The position numbers and the translations under genes are program-made. Below, piece by piece: positions 54,228 to 64,000 of a stretch of DNA of 64,000 bases; position 1 is the first letter of the stretch; each line of letters opens with the position of its first letter. This DNA comes from Sciurus carolinensis (taxonomy: Eukaryota > Chordata > Mammalia > Rodentia > Sciuridae): the NCBI RefSeq assembly GCF_902686445.1, contig NC_062216.1, positions 12,979,084-13,043,083 of the forward strand. The letters run 5' to 3'. The notes beneath the pieces were generated by a model. The model was given only the letters and a program-made list of their open reading frames with translations. It was not told the origin of the DNA and searched no databases.

Positions 54228-54490
54228 CCCTGGATGTGCACAGATGGCGAAAATTTGCTATTGGGTTCCTTCGTGCAATGCAAGAGTTCTGTTCCGGTTT
54301 CTGCCCTTCAGTAAATCCTGTGCTTACTCGTTCTGGTCAGTGGATTTCATTCCTGGAATGAGAAGCACCCAGAAAGAAGAAGAAGTTCATGCTGAACTTC
54401 CGGGGTCGGCTGCAGCCCTGGACGGCTAGCCCAGTATTAAGAGCTGCGACCCTCCTGGGCTGCAGACAGAGCTGCTTGGGCAGACCCTGC

Positions 54491-56559
54491 CCACCAGCAT
54501 CACCTGCCCACAGAACCAGGGAATCAAGTTTCATCACAAAGCTTCAGTTTCGCTAGTGCCATAGATCTAATAATGAAATTTGGAATTTGATTCACATTGA
54601 AATCCTGAAATCTCACTCACTGAATGCACACAAAGCAGCTGTGGGCTAGTTTGCTTGAATGGTCTTCAGCTCAACTATAGGATATCTCATTTTGAATGCC
54701 TGAGAGTTGACCAAGGACGGTAACCTTTTCATCTTAGGTGAACCAGTCTTTTTCTGTGGGGCTGGATCCTGCTTGCCTTACATGCTGGGAATGGCCCCTG
54801 TCTTGCAATCCCGATGCTGCCACACTGTTCTCTAGCGTTGGACTCCATCTTGCTTACACTTTTCCTTACCCCACCCTCTTGATATCATACGTTTGCGCTT
54901 TTATTGTACTCAGGAAGAGAATGCTTCTGCTACAAGATTGGTTTTCCTAGTTTCCCATTTAACCTGATACACACCTGTGCTTCTTTCCCCTATGTACTTC
55001 ATGACCAGGAGGAAATTGCTTCTGAAATTTGGAGAGTATGACTTGATTCCTTATCAAAGTTTCTGCAAGGACTTCCTTTGATTCTCATGAATTGGAATTC
55101 CTAGGGGCTACACTATTTTTTTTTTTTTTTCTCCATCAGGCAGATACCCTTCCTTCAGTAATTTTGTGACATAAAATTTATTAAACCTCTCAAAATATTT
55201 ATTTTACCATTCAAGCTTTTCTGTCTTGAAAAGGAAAATTTTCAACCACATCTGAGGTCTGCCTGCTGTGTCTGGTTCTGAAGGCAGGAGAGCATAAAAT
55301 TTTTGGAGATTGAACAAGATTCACCGCACCCAGACACAACACAAAGAGAAGAGTACCTATTTGGGTTAGCACTAAGACTCTTGGCCACAGTGGGAATCTG
55401 TTATTCCTTTAAAGACATTGTGAACCTATCTCCTGAGTGCCGAAGGTTCAGTCCACCCACGAGTCCACTCTGTTATTGCTGTGTCTCATCTCACCAGGAG
55501 CTTCTCACCCAGGTGTTCAAAAATGTCAATCTTGAAATTTTAACAGTGTTCTCAATTCCAGAGAGACAGCACTTAGCCAGGGAATTGATTGGCAGCTTTG
55601 AACAGAAGGTCAGGCTGCTGAGGAGTGGGGCTTCCCAGCAGGGACTGTAATCAGGATGAGTGTTTAGAAAAGTTTATTTTGAGTCATCAGTTGACTTTAT
55701 TCTCACTATGTGCAAAGATAGGTACAGAAAAGAGCTTACGGCCTGATAACTTGGGACATCAGCTCTTCCAAAATACACTTGTCTTTTCAGACGTTTGCTG
55801 AACCTTGGCATGAAAGCAACCCTCACACTGTGGCAGGCAAGAGCAAATCCAGCAAGAAAGCATTTTTTTTTCCAGATGGAGTTCAACAAAAAATTACTCT
55901 TGGCCTGCAGGTTTGGAGGTGGAGGCCCTTGGGAGGAAGTGGCAAAGAAGGAATTAAGCAGAGGGTCCTTCCAATTACTGAAGGTCACTCGGGGGTGCAA
56001 TTTTTTAAATTTCTGGTTTTCACCTCTAGTAGTTAAACAAAAGACTCTTCTGGCCAATTTAGTGATCCCCATTAATTATTTCTATGTGAAGACTTTCATG
56101 TGTCTCTGTTTCTGAACAAGACAAACATTTTCTCTTTTAGAGGTCAGTGTGTTTTTAATTAGGGTCTGCTGTAACTGATAAATTCTGTCTGCATTGAACA
56201 AGACCAGAGGAAGGATCCCATTCATTGATGTACAGATCTTTTAGGGGAAAGTTGACTTCTTCATTTTTTTTTTTTTCTTTTTTCCTGGCGAGGAAGTGAA
56301 TCCCTTTAGCTACTAAGTCAAGGGGGGATTTTCTCCCACTCTTGCCTCTCCTTTCTGCCCCTAAGCAAGTTTTTGTTCTCAGCACATGGAATGGATATTT
56401 CTTTCATAATTTCAAATTATCAGCCTTGAAATAAAATTAGCTCAATAATAGAAAAGAAGACATCAGATCAGAAATTTAGCATCAAAGAAGGAAAACAGGT
56501 AATATTTGTTTGAATGCATAAACTATAGTAGGCCTGGTGCTTAGGTCTTTTTCTACAGT
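54491..56559. other. Unassigned sequence
   Basis: A 115-codon plus frame at 55303-55650 starts with TTG and has no domain. Overlapping frames of 85-132 codons at 55674-56115 on both strands are mutually exclusive and without motifs. T runs lie near 55113 and 56265. Confidence 0.4.
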
Positions 56560-56720
56560 ATGGTTTTACATCTCACAACAATTTTATGACATGTCATTAT
56601 CTTCATTTCATAGATAAGGAACTAAAGTTTCATGAATATTATTAAGTAAGTTACTCAGGGTCATGCAATTAACATATAGCTGAGCCTGATTTGATACTTG
56701 GGATTTGATGATTTTAGATC
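56560..56720 (-). mobile_element. MIR SINE, antisense
   Basis: CATTATCTTCATTTCATAGA, GTAAGTTACTCAGGGTCATG and AACATATAGCTGAGCCTGAT follow the antisense MIR order. Confidence 0.7.
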
Positions 56721-57194
56721 CCCACTTGTGATTCACCATGTAATATTTCTTCCTAGTACAGAATTACATTATAAAACTGGTAGAAATAAGCATTCTATTC
56801 CATTATTAAATTTAAGGTAAGTAGTCAAGCAGGCAGAGTATCTATTTAATACTTACAGTCTCTGTGACCATTCCGTACCAGCCCTCTACTGGATTATATG
56901 TTAAAACATACTTAGAATGTCAAGTGTGAACTCAGGAGTATCTAAATTTTAAGATCACCTGGAGCAACAAAAGGAGTTTTGGAGAATATCCAGCAGAGAG
57001 GGTGCTGAATGTGGAATCAGAATATGCCAACGTCAGAGACAGGAGTCTAGGCATTCCAAAAGTCACCAGTCTTTTTAAGCTGCAAAATAATTGCATGTGT
57101 TTGTAGTATGCTTCATTGCTGACAAACAATTTCTCTCTAATAGGTTTTTTTTTTTTTAAATTTGAATCTCACCAGAACCAAGTATAACTTGAAT
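56721..57194. other. Unassigned sequence
   Basis: No feature beyond a 12-T run near 57146. Confidence 0.45.
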
Positions 57195-57310
57195 AATTGA
57201 CCTAATTTTACAGATGAGAAAACAAGTTCAAAGAGGCTAGGTGACTTACCTAAAGGCAAAGAGATACTAAGTGGCAGAGAGGGGAATTCCATGCTAAAGT
57301 AAAGTCAGGT
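57195..57310 (-). mobile_element. MIR SINE, antisense
   Basis: ATTTTACAGATGAGAAAACA, CAAAGAGGCTAGGTGACTTA and AAGTGGCAGAGAGGGGAATT match antisense MIR. Confidence 0.75.
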
Positions 57311-57631
57311 GTTCCACATACTTTGCAGGATTGCAAGAAATGATCTGAGAAAATACTTTGGCGCCTATAACATCTTATAAATATTAATTATCATGTTAGT
57401 TAAATTTAACATTCATTCAGCACATTATGATTAGAAACCTAATTCTTGATGAAGAATTACCCCTTTGGTGCTCAGGATGTTCATAGTAAGAAAGGAGGAC
57501 CAAGATGGAGGAGAACTTTATTTGGCTTAAACATTTACACAACATAACCCGATTGCACTGTGTCCAGAACTTATATTCGAGATGGAAAGTGGAATTTCAT
57601 GAAAAGGAAACAGCCTGTACAAATGCATTAG
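57311..57631. other. Unassigned sequence
   Basis: No gene or repeat recognised. Confidence 0.45.
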
Positions 57632-57846
57632 GGGGAGGGTTCTGGGGATTGAGCCCAGGGGTCCTTTACCACTGAGCCACATCCCCAGCCCTTTTTATTT
57701 TATTTTTTTTAATTCTGAGACAGGGTCTCACTAAGTTACTAAGGGTCTTGCTGAGTTGCTGAAGCTGGCCTCAAACTTGCAATCTTCCTGCTTCAGTCTC
57801 CCAGGAGAGTTGCTGGGATTACAGGTGTGCACCACCGTGCCCAGCC
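57632..57846 (-). mobile_element. B1-ID dimeric SINE
   Basis: The plus strand reads TCTGGGGATTGAGCCCAGGG, ACTGAGCCACATCCCCAGCC (ID, antisense), a T-rich linker, then CAGGGTCTCACTAAGTTACT and GCTGGGATTACAGGTGTGC (B1, antisense). One of the best-preserved copies. It forms a head-to-head pair with 58205-58430. Confidence 0.95.
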
Positions 57847-58204
57847 AAATGCAAATTCCACTACATGCCCATGTCTTTGAAAGGCCCACACTGCTGCAGG
57901 CTCTTGGATTTCACAGAGGAGATTGGATCCTGTCCTTCCAGGCATTTGAGAGGGGACATCCTTTGGATACTGAGTGCCTGAAGTCTGTGTTAGGGCACCC
58001 AAGACTTGTGTGTGGTGCATGTCTGGATCCACACTGGCTGGGAAGCTGCACCGACTTTTCCATGGGTCTCACTGCTGTCTTTTGCCCCCTCTGCCATCCA
58101 GGTGCCCACAGGGCCTGTGTGCCCTCAGTCTTAACAGAGAAGTTCCTTTCTGGTGATGTCACCATTTTCTGTTAATTCTTCTTGAAGAATTAAAAATGCG
58201 AAGG
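57847..58204. other. Spacer between inverted SINEs
   Basis: About 360 bp of unique sequence. A 139-codon plus frame (57756-58175) spans SINE and spacer and is not a gene. Confidence 0.5.
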
Positions 58205-58327
58205 GCACAGGGCAGGGGGTGGTGGGAATGGCACTTGCCTATAATCCCAGTGGCTCGGGAAGCAGAGGCAGGAGGATCACAAGTTCATTGCCAACCTCAG
58301 CAACTTAGTGAGACCCTGTATCCAAAA

Positions 58328-58366
<39 letters not shown>

Positions 58367-58430
58367 AGGGCTGGGATGTGGCTCAGTGATTAAATGCCCC
58401 TGGGTTCAATCCCTGGTACCATGTCCCCCA
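58205..58430 (+). mobile_element. B1-ID dimeric SINE with expanded linker
   Basis: B1 half: TAATCCCAGTGGCTCGGGAA, GCAGAGGCAGGAGGATCACA, CAACTTAGTGAGACCCTG. The A-rich linker has expanded to (AAAT)n. ID half: GGCTGGGATGTGGCTCAGTG, GCCCCTGGGTTCAATCCC. Confidence 0.95.
58324..58367. repeat. (AAAT)n microsatellite within the SINE linker
   Basis: About eleven copies of a 4-bp AAAT unit, grown from the A-rich linker of the dimer. Confidence 0.95.
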
Positions 58431-58509
58431 AATTTGAAGGGTAAATAATCCTGTCCATAATAAAATATGGAAAGGATTGACTCAAAGTATTTGGTTACAA
58501 AAATGACTC

Positions 58510-58526
58510 TGTGTGTGTGTGTGTGT
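58510..58526. repeat. (TG)n microsatellite
   Basis: Eight uninterrupted TG units. Confidence 0.9.
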
Positions 58527-58549
58527 AAGTGGGGGAAAGATGGATGGGG

Positions 58550-58613
58550 GAGAGAGATTGAGAGAGAGAGAGAGACAGAAGTGCAGAGACAGGGAGAGAG
58601 AGACTGAGAGAGA
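58550..58613. repeat. (GA)n-rich tract
   Basis: GAGAGAG blocks interrupted by TT, CAGAAGTGC and CTGAG. Purine-rich. Confidence 0.9.
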
Positions 58614-58947
58614 ACGTGGTTGGTAGTGTCTCTAATGTATTCTCTTCTTGCTTGTCACTCCGAAGCAGTGCAGTTTTTGCTCGGCTATTGCCATGCCGAT
58701 GAACTGTGGCCTCTAAGCAGGAAACCTCTGACCTCAGGTGGGAGGCGGGAGCAAAGGCAGAGGCACTCCGTTAAGGGCTGGCCGTCCAGGTGCGGGCTGC
58801 TTTCTTTTCCTTGGAGGTTTCTGAGACAGCAAGTTTAAAGTCTGTGAATGCAAAATGTGGCCCTTCGTCCAGGGGCGTGAAGCTAACCTTGGGCTACAGC
58901 ACTGAAAGAAGGACTTTTAATTGGTAGCCGTGATGAGTCCTTTTCTT
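58614..58947. other. Unassigned sequence
   Basis: A 72-codon plus frame has no motif. No repeat recognised. Confidence 0.45.
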
Positions 58948-59050
58948 CCAGCCATTCATTTTTTCCACAGACATTTTATGAACACCCACTCTGAACTTGG
59001 GCACTCTCTTAGTACTTGAGTCAGATAATAAGGTCCTGTGTCCTCAAACT
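58948..59050 (-). mobile_element. LINE2 3' end, antisense
   Basis: TTCATTTTTTCCACAGACAT, TTATGAACACCCACTCTGAA and AGTCAGATAATAAGGTCCTG follow the antisense LINE2 end. Confidence 0.5.
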
Positions 59051-59499
59051 CTCATATTGCTCCCTTAAAGTATCCAAATCACTCAGCGTACCTTATGTCT
59101 GCTCTTTATTGTCACAGTCAAAACACAAGTTGGCTCAGAATAGGAGAGGATGAGCCAGGTGCTCAAAGATGAAAGTACAGACGGGATGATGAGAAGAAGA
59201 TTTCTAAGTGAGAAGAGCAGATATCCTGAAGGTCAGAATATGCCTGTAATGCTGAAGGCATTTTAAATAAGGCCAACGTCTTTAAGTGCCTCTCTCTTTG
59301 GAAAGGGTTTGAAATGATGTGGTGTGGGTTCACCTGAGTGTTGGCCACAGAAGACTGGAGTAACTCCATGAAAACCACTGATCTTTCTGTGGAAATCGCC
59401 CAATTTACTAGGCAAGGAGGTTGGATTGGAGATGGATTCCAAGTTATCAGAGCAGAATGTTCCAGAGACCTTCTGAAAGAGTGATGTGTCACACATGGT
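59051..59499. other. Unassigned sequence
   Basis: Minus-strand frames of 129 and 113 codons overlap each other in different frames (59163-59604) without motifs. Confidence 0.4.
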
Positions 59500-59620
59500 T
59501 GCAGGCATGGGCTTTGGGCACAGAAGGACTGGAGATTGTGTTTGGGCATCATTGTTATTTAGTTGGGTGTTTCCTAATGTCTCTGGGCCTATGTCCTCAT
59601 TCATAAAAAGACAGTCATAT
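59500..59620 (+). mobile_element. MIR SINE
   Basis: GGCTTTGGGCACAGAAGGAC, then TCTCTGGGCCTATGTCCTCA and TTCATAAAAAGACAG match the sense MIR core and 3' part. Confidence 0.6.
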
Positions 59621-62600
59621 GGTACTGATCACTACTAATGTGCTGGTAAATGTTCAATCATCGACTCTCTGGAAGAAAAAAGAAAAAACCTGGAGCCGTT
59701 GCATTGGTTGATTTCCCTAATGTGAGTTGTCCCACCATGCTGATTTCAAGTTGGTGGTTTGATGTCACTGAGAAGAGATGCAAGCAATGAAAAGCTCCTT
59801 ATAGTACTGTATCAGAGGCCAGTGCCCCTTTGGGGATGTTGAGAGGACAGAGTGAAGAATTTAACAGAGTGTATGTCAAGGAGCAGGTGTTCAGTGATGT
59901 TTGCAGGTAGCTGCTGATGCTCCTGACTTCCAGCAGTACCCTCGTTTCAGCATCAGGCTGCATGTCTGTGCCACTGTGCAGCCTTGTGAATCCTGTCTGC
60001 AGGGGACTGGGGCTGGATTGATTAATGCCGCTTGTCCTGAGATGCTGCTGCCACCACCCACTTAACGTATTCCTGTTATTTTGGAATCACAGTTCAAATC
60101 ATTTATCAAAGTCAAGTTGCCTGAGAGTTTTCTCTCGACTCGAATGGTATCACTCTGTTCTTTATCTCTTACACTAGAAGGTCAGCCTCTGGGCCTGCCC
60201 ATCTGGAGGGTTTCAATGGTTACTGGCAAGAAGCATCTGTTCTACTTTAAAACAATTCTCCATTTCTACAGCCATTGCCTTCTGTGGCCAGGAGAATAGC
60301 CTGAGATCGCTCGTGTGTTTCTGGCAAGCCTGTATCTACAGTCGGGAATGCTCCTCTCCTAGCTAAGGGGCTAACTCGTCTGATCACATCTCAAATTATG
60401 ATGCAGGATCATTTCCAAATATCCACTTAAGTTGAGGTGGCCTGTGATCCTCTGGCTCTTAAGTCATGTTATATTTGCAAAAATCAAAATGCCCTTAAAT
60501 CTTAGTGAAGATTACAAAGCAAAAAAGCATATATCTGTCTTTGCTTCTATTCCTCCTTTCATTTTCCTCCTGCATCTTTTAGAATATCTCCTTTTCACAG
60601 AAGAAGCTCAAAACCTTCTGCTGATTTTCCACTCTTATTCCTGCAGGGTCTTACCTCTCATTATTTCCAAATTCCTATCTGCTACGTGGTAAAGGATGGT
60701 TCTAAGTTAACCAAATAAAATGATTTCTGCTTGTTTTAGCTCCCATATTCAATTATGCAATTTATATCTTTGGAAATGCATACATACACACATAAACTTC
60801 AAAAATTCTGAGAAACGAGACATGTTTCATGCCAGAAACCTTGTGGCAGAGATAGTCAGAAAGGTAGATGGGTACACGCAGGGGAAGAGAGGGATTTATG
60901 GGTGCAGGTCTTAAAGTAGTGCATTGAAGGCATCCTAAGTGTGATCAAAGTTATTTTAATGCTAGTGGGGTAGCATTACAACCCAGGTGACAGTTTCTGA
61001 AATTTCTCTCAAACTTTAAAGTGTTCAGACCTTTGGCTCCCTTAATATGGAGGGTTTAATGAACTATGTGTGGTTCATTAGAATTGAATATAGAGAGGAC
61101 TGTGGTTGACTGGAACTATTTCTCAGACTCTGAGTCCAGTACAATTCTGCATCATGTTTTCCTGGGCAAAACAGAGCTTGTAGAGTAAACCACCATAGGC
61201 CAAGTGGGGGTGATCCCTGTACATTCAGGAGAATTAGCCGAAGGGCATTCCATGCACACTCTGTCTTTTGTGGAGTCCTAGGATCTTCCCAGTAAACAGA
61301 GCTCTGCATTTCATATGTATCTGCCAGTGCCACCTGTTTCTTTCACGTCTCTGGATGCACATACCTTGTGGGGACTACCTGGATTCTGGACATACTATGT
61401 ATCTGTACCTTACTTTGTCTCCTTGGTGTTTCTCACTTGAGTCAGGAGAGAGGAGGCATTGGTGTGTGCTCACTTGGTGGAGGTTCTGCTAAATGTGCCT
61501 TAGTGGGCTATTTCCCACATGGACACCTTCTCTGGGTGAACAAATCCATCAACCAGCAGTATTGATTGAGTACGTCCATTTGCAAGGCAGTAGGCTGGGG
61601 TTGGTTCCAAGAACAATAATGCATTAGGCATTTGTCAAAGGCCTTTCTGGCAGAGGAAGGCTCTGAACAGTCTTATTTTATTCTTTCTGAGAGAGACTAA
61701 TGGAAATAGATTCCCCTCCACCTTTGCATCTATCTACACAAACCCAAAGATAGTTCATGACCCTCTCAAGGTCATGCAGAGAGTGAGAGTAAAAAGTTGA
61801 CATCTTATGTCAAAGAGGAGAAGTAAGTGGTCACAGAGGACTTTCAAGTCACCAGCTAATGTAGTTCCTAGGATTTCCTGTCTACATGTTCCTGAGTGTC
61901 TATTTCAGCAGGGACAATTTGTGCAGGAGGTAATCTGATTATTGACACTATCAATCTTCAGAATGCGGGGTCAGCACTGGCTTTTCACTTGACCATTTTC
62001 AGCAGCTGGGCAAGGTAAGCATAATCAGAGGCAAAATTCAGCTGCTCCTCTTGTTCCCTTTGTGCTTACTTATGAGGGTTCTTCAAATTCAAAAGCTGCT
62101 GTCTCAGAACCATTCAAGCCTGTGAGAATTTTCACTTCTCAGAGCTGAGATTTTCCGAGGTGGACCTGACAAGAAGAAGACTTTGACCTTCAATCATGAG
62201 GGTGTGGGAGTGCGTGCATGGAATACATGTTTGCATTTATTTTTAAAATGTGAAGTCGAGTTGAATTGACAGCAACCATTGAACCTTGAAGAAGTGTTGG
62301 GTTATTGTTATCAGGAACAACCTAAGTTCTTAAAATCAGTCATGGAGTATATGGCCTCAGCATGGTTTCCTAAAGAGGTGACCTTAATCTTAAAACAAAA
62401 TAAAGCATTGAGGTCTTAATTCATAAACACCAATTTATTTATTTTGTATAATGAATGTGAGGTGCCATGGTTTTTTGGAAGAGTATGCAGAAAGGAGATG
62501 GAGAAAGATGAGATTGTTAGCTGTCTCATTGTGGGTCATACTTTCCTGCTTCCCTACATGATTGAAGACCTTTGATTGGATGCTATTGACATTGTAAAGT

Positions 62601-62889
62601 TTTTCTCATTGGGTGCTGCTTATTTTTATATTACCATAAATATTCTTTTCCTTCGATTTAATGTGCAGTGAAGTTACCTGGATATTGCTTAATCCTTTGG
62701 AGTCTTGCTTTTAAGATTTGTTAGGTGAGATCAGAATAGCACCATATCCCATGAGTAGGCGAATCTATAGAGTGTTCCTTCCAATGCACTATGAACTAAA
62801 AGGTTTTTCAGTCTATCTGGTGAGAATAGAAACTATCCCTAGATAACACTAATTTGTAATTTCTCCAATCTTTCAGATTTTTTTTTTTC
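59621..62889. other. 3.3 kb mostly unique sequence
   Basis: Only weak traces of antisense LINE2 (about 61560-61615) and antisense MIR (about 61740-61800, CCTCTCAAGGTCATGCAGAG). Open frames of 60-89 codons have no motif. No splice-flanked exon recognised. Confidence 0.4.
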
Positions 62890-63350
62890 TCTTGGCTTTG
62901 GGCTATTTCCTCACATGCATGTTCTGGGGTGATGGAATTCCATCAGAACTGTCTGCGGGTCTCTGAGTCTCCCTCTACATGGTGTCTCCTCTTTGGTGGT
63001 CTGACCTGAGACCTCTAATTGCCTTACTCTCCTCAGATTTAGTTCTGTCTCCTTAACTGAGGGAGTCCGTGGGCCTCTGCTTAGATCTTCCTCCCTGTGT
63101 TGTGGTCTGCACATTCTGGAGGCAGTAAACTGTGGCAATTGTAGGGTTCATCTCCATCATTTCCCGGTTTCTGTCACTGTTCTTTGTTACCTGGTGTACC
63201 TGTGTACCTGTGTCTTGAAACTGGTTTTACATATTTTGCCTTTTTTTGTTTTTGTTTTTGTCTTTGGTTGTTTCAGGAAGTGGATAGAAAATGCGGTCTC
63301 TGATATCCAATTCATTGTCCTGAAGTAGAAGTTCATGTTGACTACATGAA
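62890..63350 (-). mobile_element. L1M 3' UTR, antisense
   Basis: GTTGTGGTCTGCACATTCTG, GAGGCAGTAAACTGTGGCAA, GGGTTCATCTCCATCATTTC, TTTCTGTCACTGTTCTTTG and CTTGAAACTGGTTTTACATA lie in the order of old antisense L1 3' UTRs, followed by a (TTTTTG)n stretch. The 75-codon minus frame is incidental. Confidence 0.7.
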
Positions 63351-64000
63351 CAACAGAAACCAAAACCCATAGATCAAGTAAAACCTTTGTCAAAAGCCCA
63401 CCAAGAGAAGCTGGGTCAGGAGGAATATAACTTCACAACAACTAGCTTCTGATGTAGTCAGATTAGGTCGGGGATGGGTGAGTTAAAGGAATAAGTATCC
63501 AGATGCTCAAGAGCAAGTTAAAAAAGGAAGGCCATGTAACATTTCTATGTCCATACTTTTCCCTTCCTTAAAGTGCCAGTGCTTTTGAGGCACCAACATT
63601 TATCATCCTTCTCTTTAAATATGAATGCAGTGTCATTCTTTGCCAAGTATCAATATCTGGCATAAGTAGACACTTCTCCATCATCATAAAACGACTTCTT
63701 CCAATTTAGGTGAACTGCTTTTCATTTATCAGATTCAGGAAATTAGCAGATGCCCATAGAGCATTTTAACATTAACATAAGACCATCAAGAAGCTTGCGA
63801 GAGATGTAGTAGGTTTCCTTTACTCTTTCCAGGGCTTGAGCCTTACTCATCAGAAGAGCCTTTGACAAAGTCCTCATTTCAATTCCATCAGTTTTTGTGT
63901 ATGCTTTGTTGTTTGGTGCACGCACATGTAGGAATGCTATGCAGATTCACCCTGATGTAATTTTATAATGTCCCTCTTTGTCTCTAATAATTTTATTTGT
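63351..64000. other. Unassigned sequence to the window end
   Basis: Unique sequence, AT-rich at the end. No gene or repeat recognised. Confidence 0.45.

Larger units (their letters stand above)
53850..54490 (+). mobile_element. CpG-rich LTR-like block (probable ERV solo LTR)
   Basis: GC- and CpG-rich 5' part (53870-54080), then an octamer (54168-54175), a TATA box (GCTATATAAACCCC at 54218-54231), an AGTAAATC near 54310 as a weak poly(A) signal and TTCTGGTCAGTGG with GATTTCATTCCTGGAATGAG. The order promoter, TATA, poly(A) signal, U5-like end is that of a retroviral LTR. No gag, pol or env follows. Boundaries are uncertain. A host promoter is the alternative. Confidence 0.5.

Noticed and set aside
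55303..55650. 115-codon plus frame with a varied, protein-like composition
   Set aside because: It starts with TTG, and I found no homologous family, splice sites or similarity to transposon proteins.
58370..58430. tRNA-like A and B boxes
   Set aside because: They belong to the ID half of a SINE derived from tRNA-Ala, not to a tRNA gene.
59163..59604. Overlapping 129- and 113-codon minus-strand frames
   Set aside because: Two frames cannot both be coding. Neither has a motif, and part of the region is MIR.

Overview
This is mammalian nuclear DNA, almost certainly from a squirrel-family (sciurid) rodent. The evidence is the interspersed repeats. There are several dimeric SINEs in which a B1 (7SL-derived) half is joined to an ID (tRNA-Ala-derived) half, in the form known from squirrels and their relatives. 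There is also a squirrel-style ID SINE with a perfect target-site duplication, and L1 3' ends of a type I associate with squirrel genomes. The species cannot be fixed from the sequence.

I find no convincing protein-coding gene, tRNA, rRNA or other functional RNA gene. The longest open frames are L1 ORF2 remnants, or frames in unique sequence that lack an ATG and family similarity. The window reads as intergenic or long-intron DNA. The nearest things to gene parts are a phase-compatible pair of splice-flanked candidate exons (4865-4912 and 6036-6097) and a weaker candidate exon at 17931-17978.

Layout. 1-12 kb: ancient LINE2, a Tigger transposon with a squirrel ID SINE beside it, old L1, and MaLR LTR. 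12-26.6 kb: a stretch free of recognisable young SINEs and L1, with MaLR LTRs, MIR, a 44-bp minisatellite (18.4-18.8 kb) and a repeat-poor, GC-richer part (20.9-26.6 kb). 26.6-41.7 kb: the LINE-rich core, with HAL1/L1 remnants, a MaLR-like element ending in a 26-nt poly(A), and two L1 copies placed head to head around 35.9 kb. 41.7-57.6 kb: mostly unique sequence with small old fragments and a CpG-rich LTR-like block near 54 kb. 57.6-64 kb: an inverted pair of B1-ID SINEs, microsatellites, MIR/LINE2 scraps and an old L1 3' UTR.

The most unusual signals are two short, exact, non-tandem direct repeats (55 bp and 24 bp). In each, host-element context shows which copy is the source and which is the insert, as expected for local templated insertions or for assembly artefacts. 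Others are the minisatellite with a repeated CTCF-like core, the LTR-like block with an octamer, a perfect inverted repeat and a TATA box in promoter-like order, and the LTR-derived element with a poly(A) tail. I did not find a new multi-gene system. Repeat family names come from recognising consensus-like sequence by eye, and boundaries are approximate unless stated otherwise.
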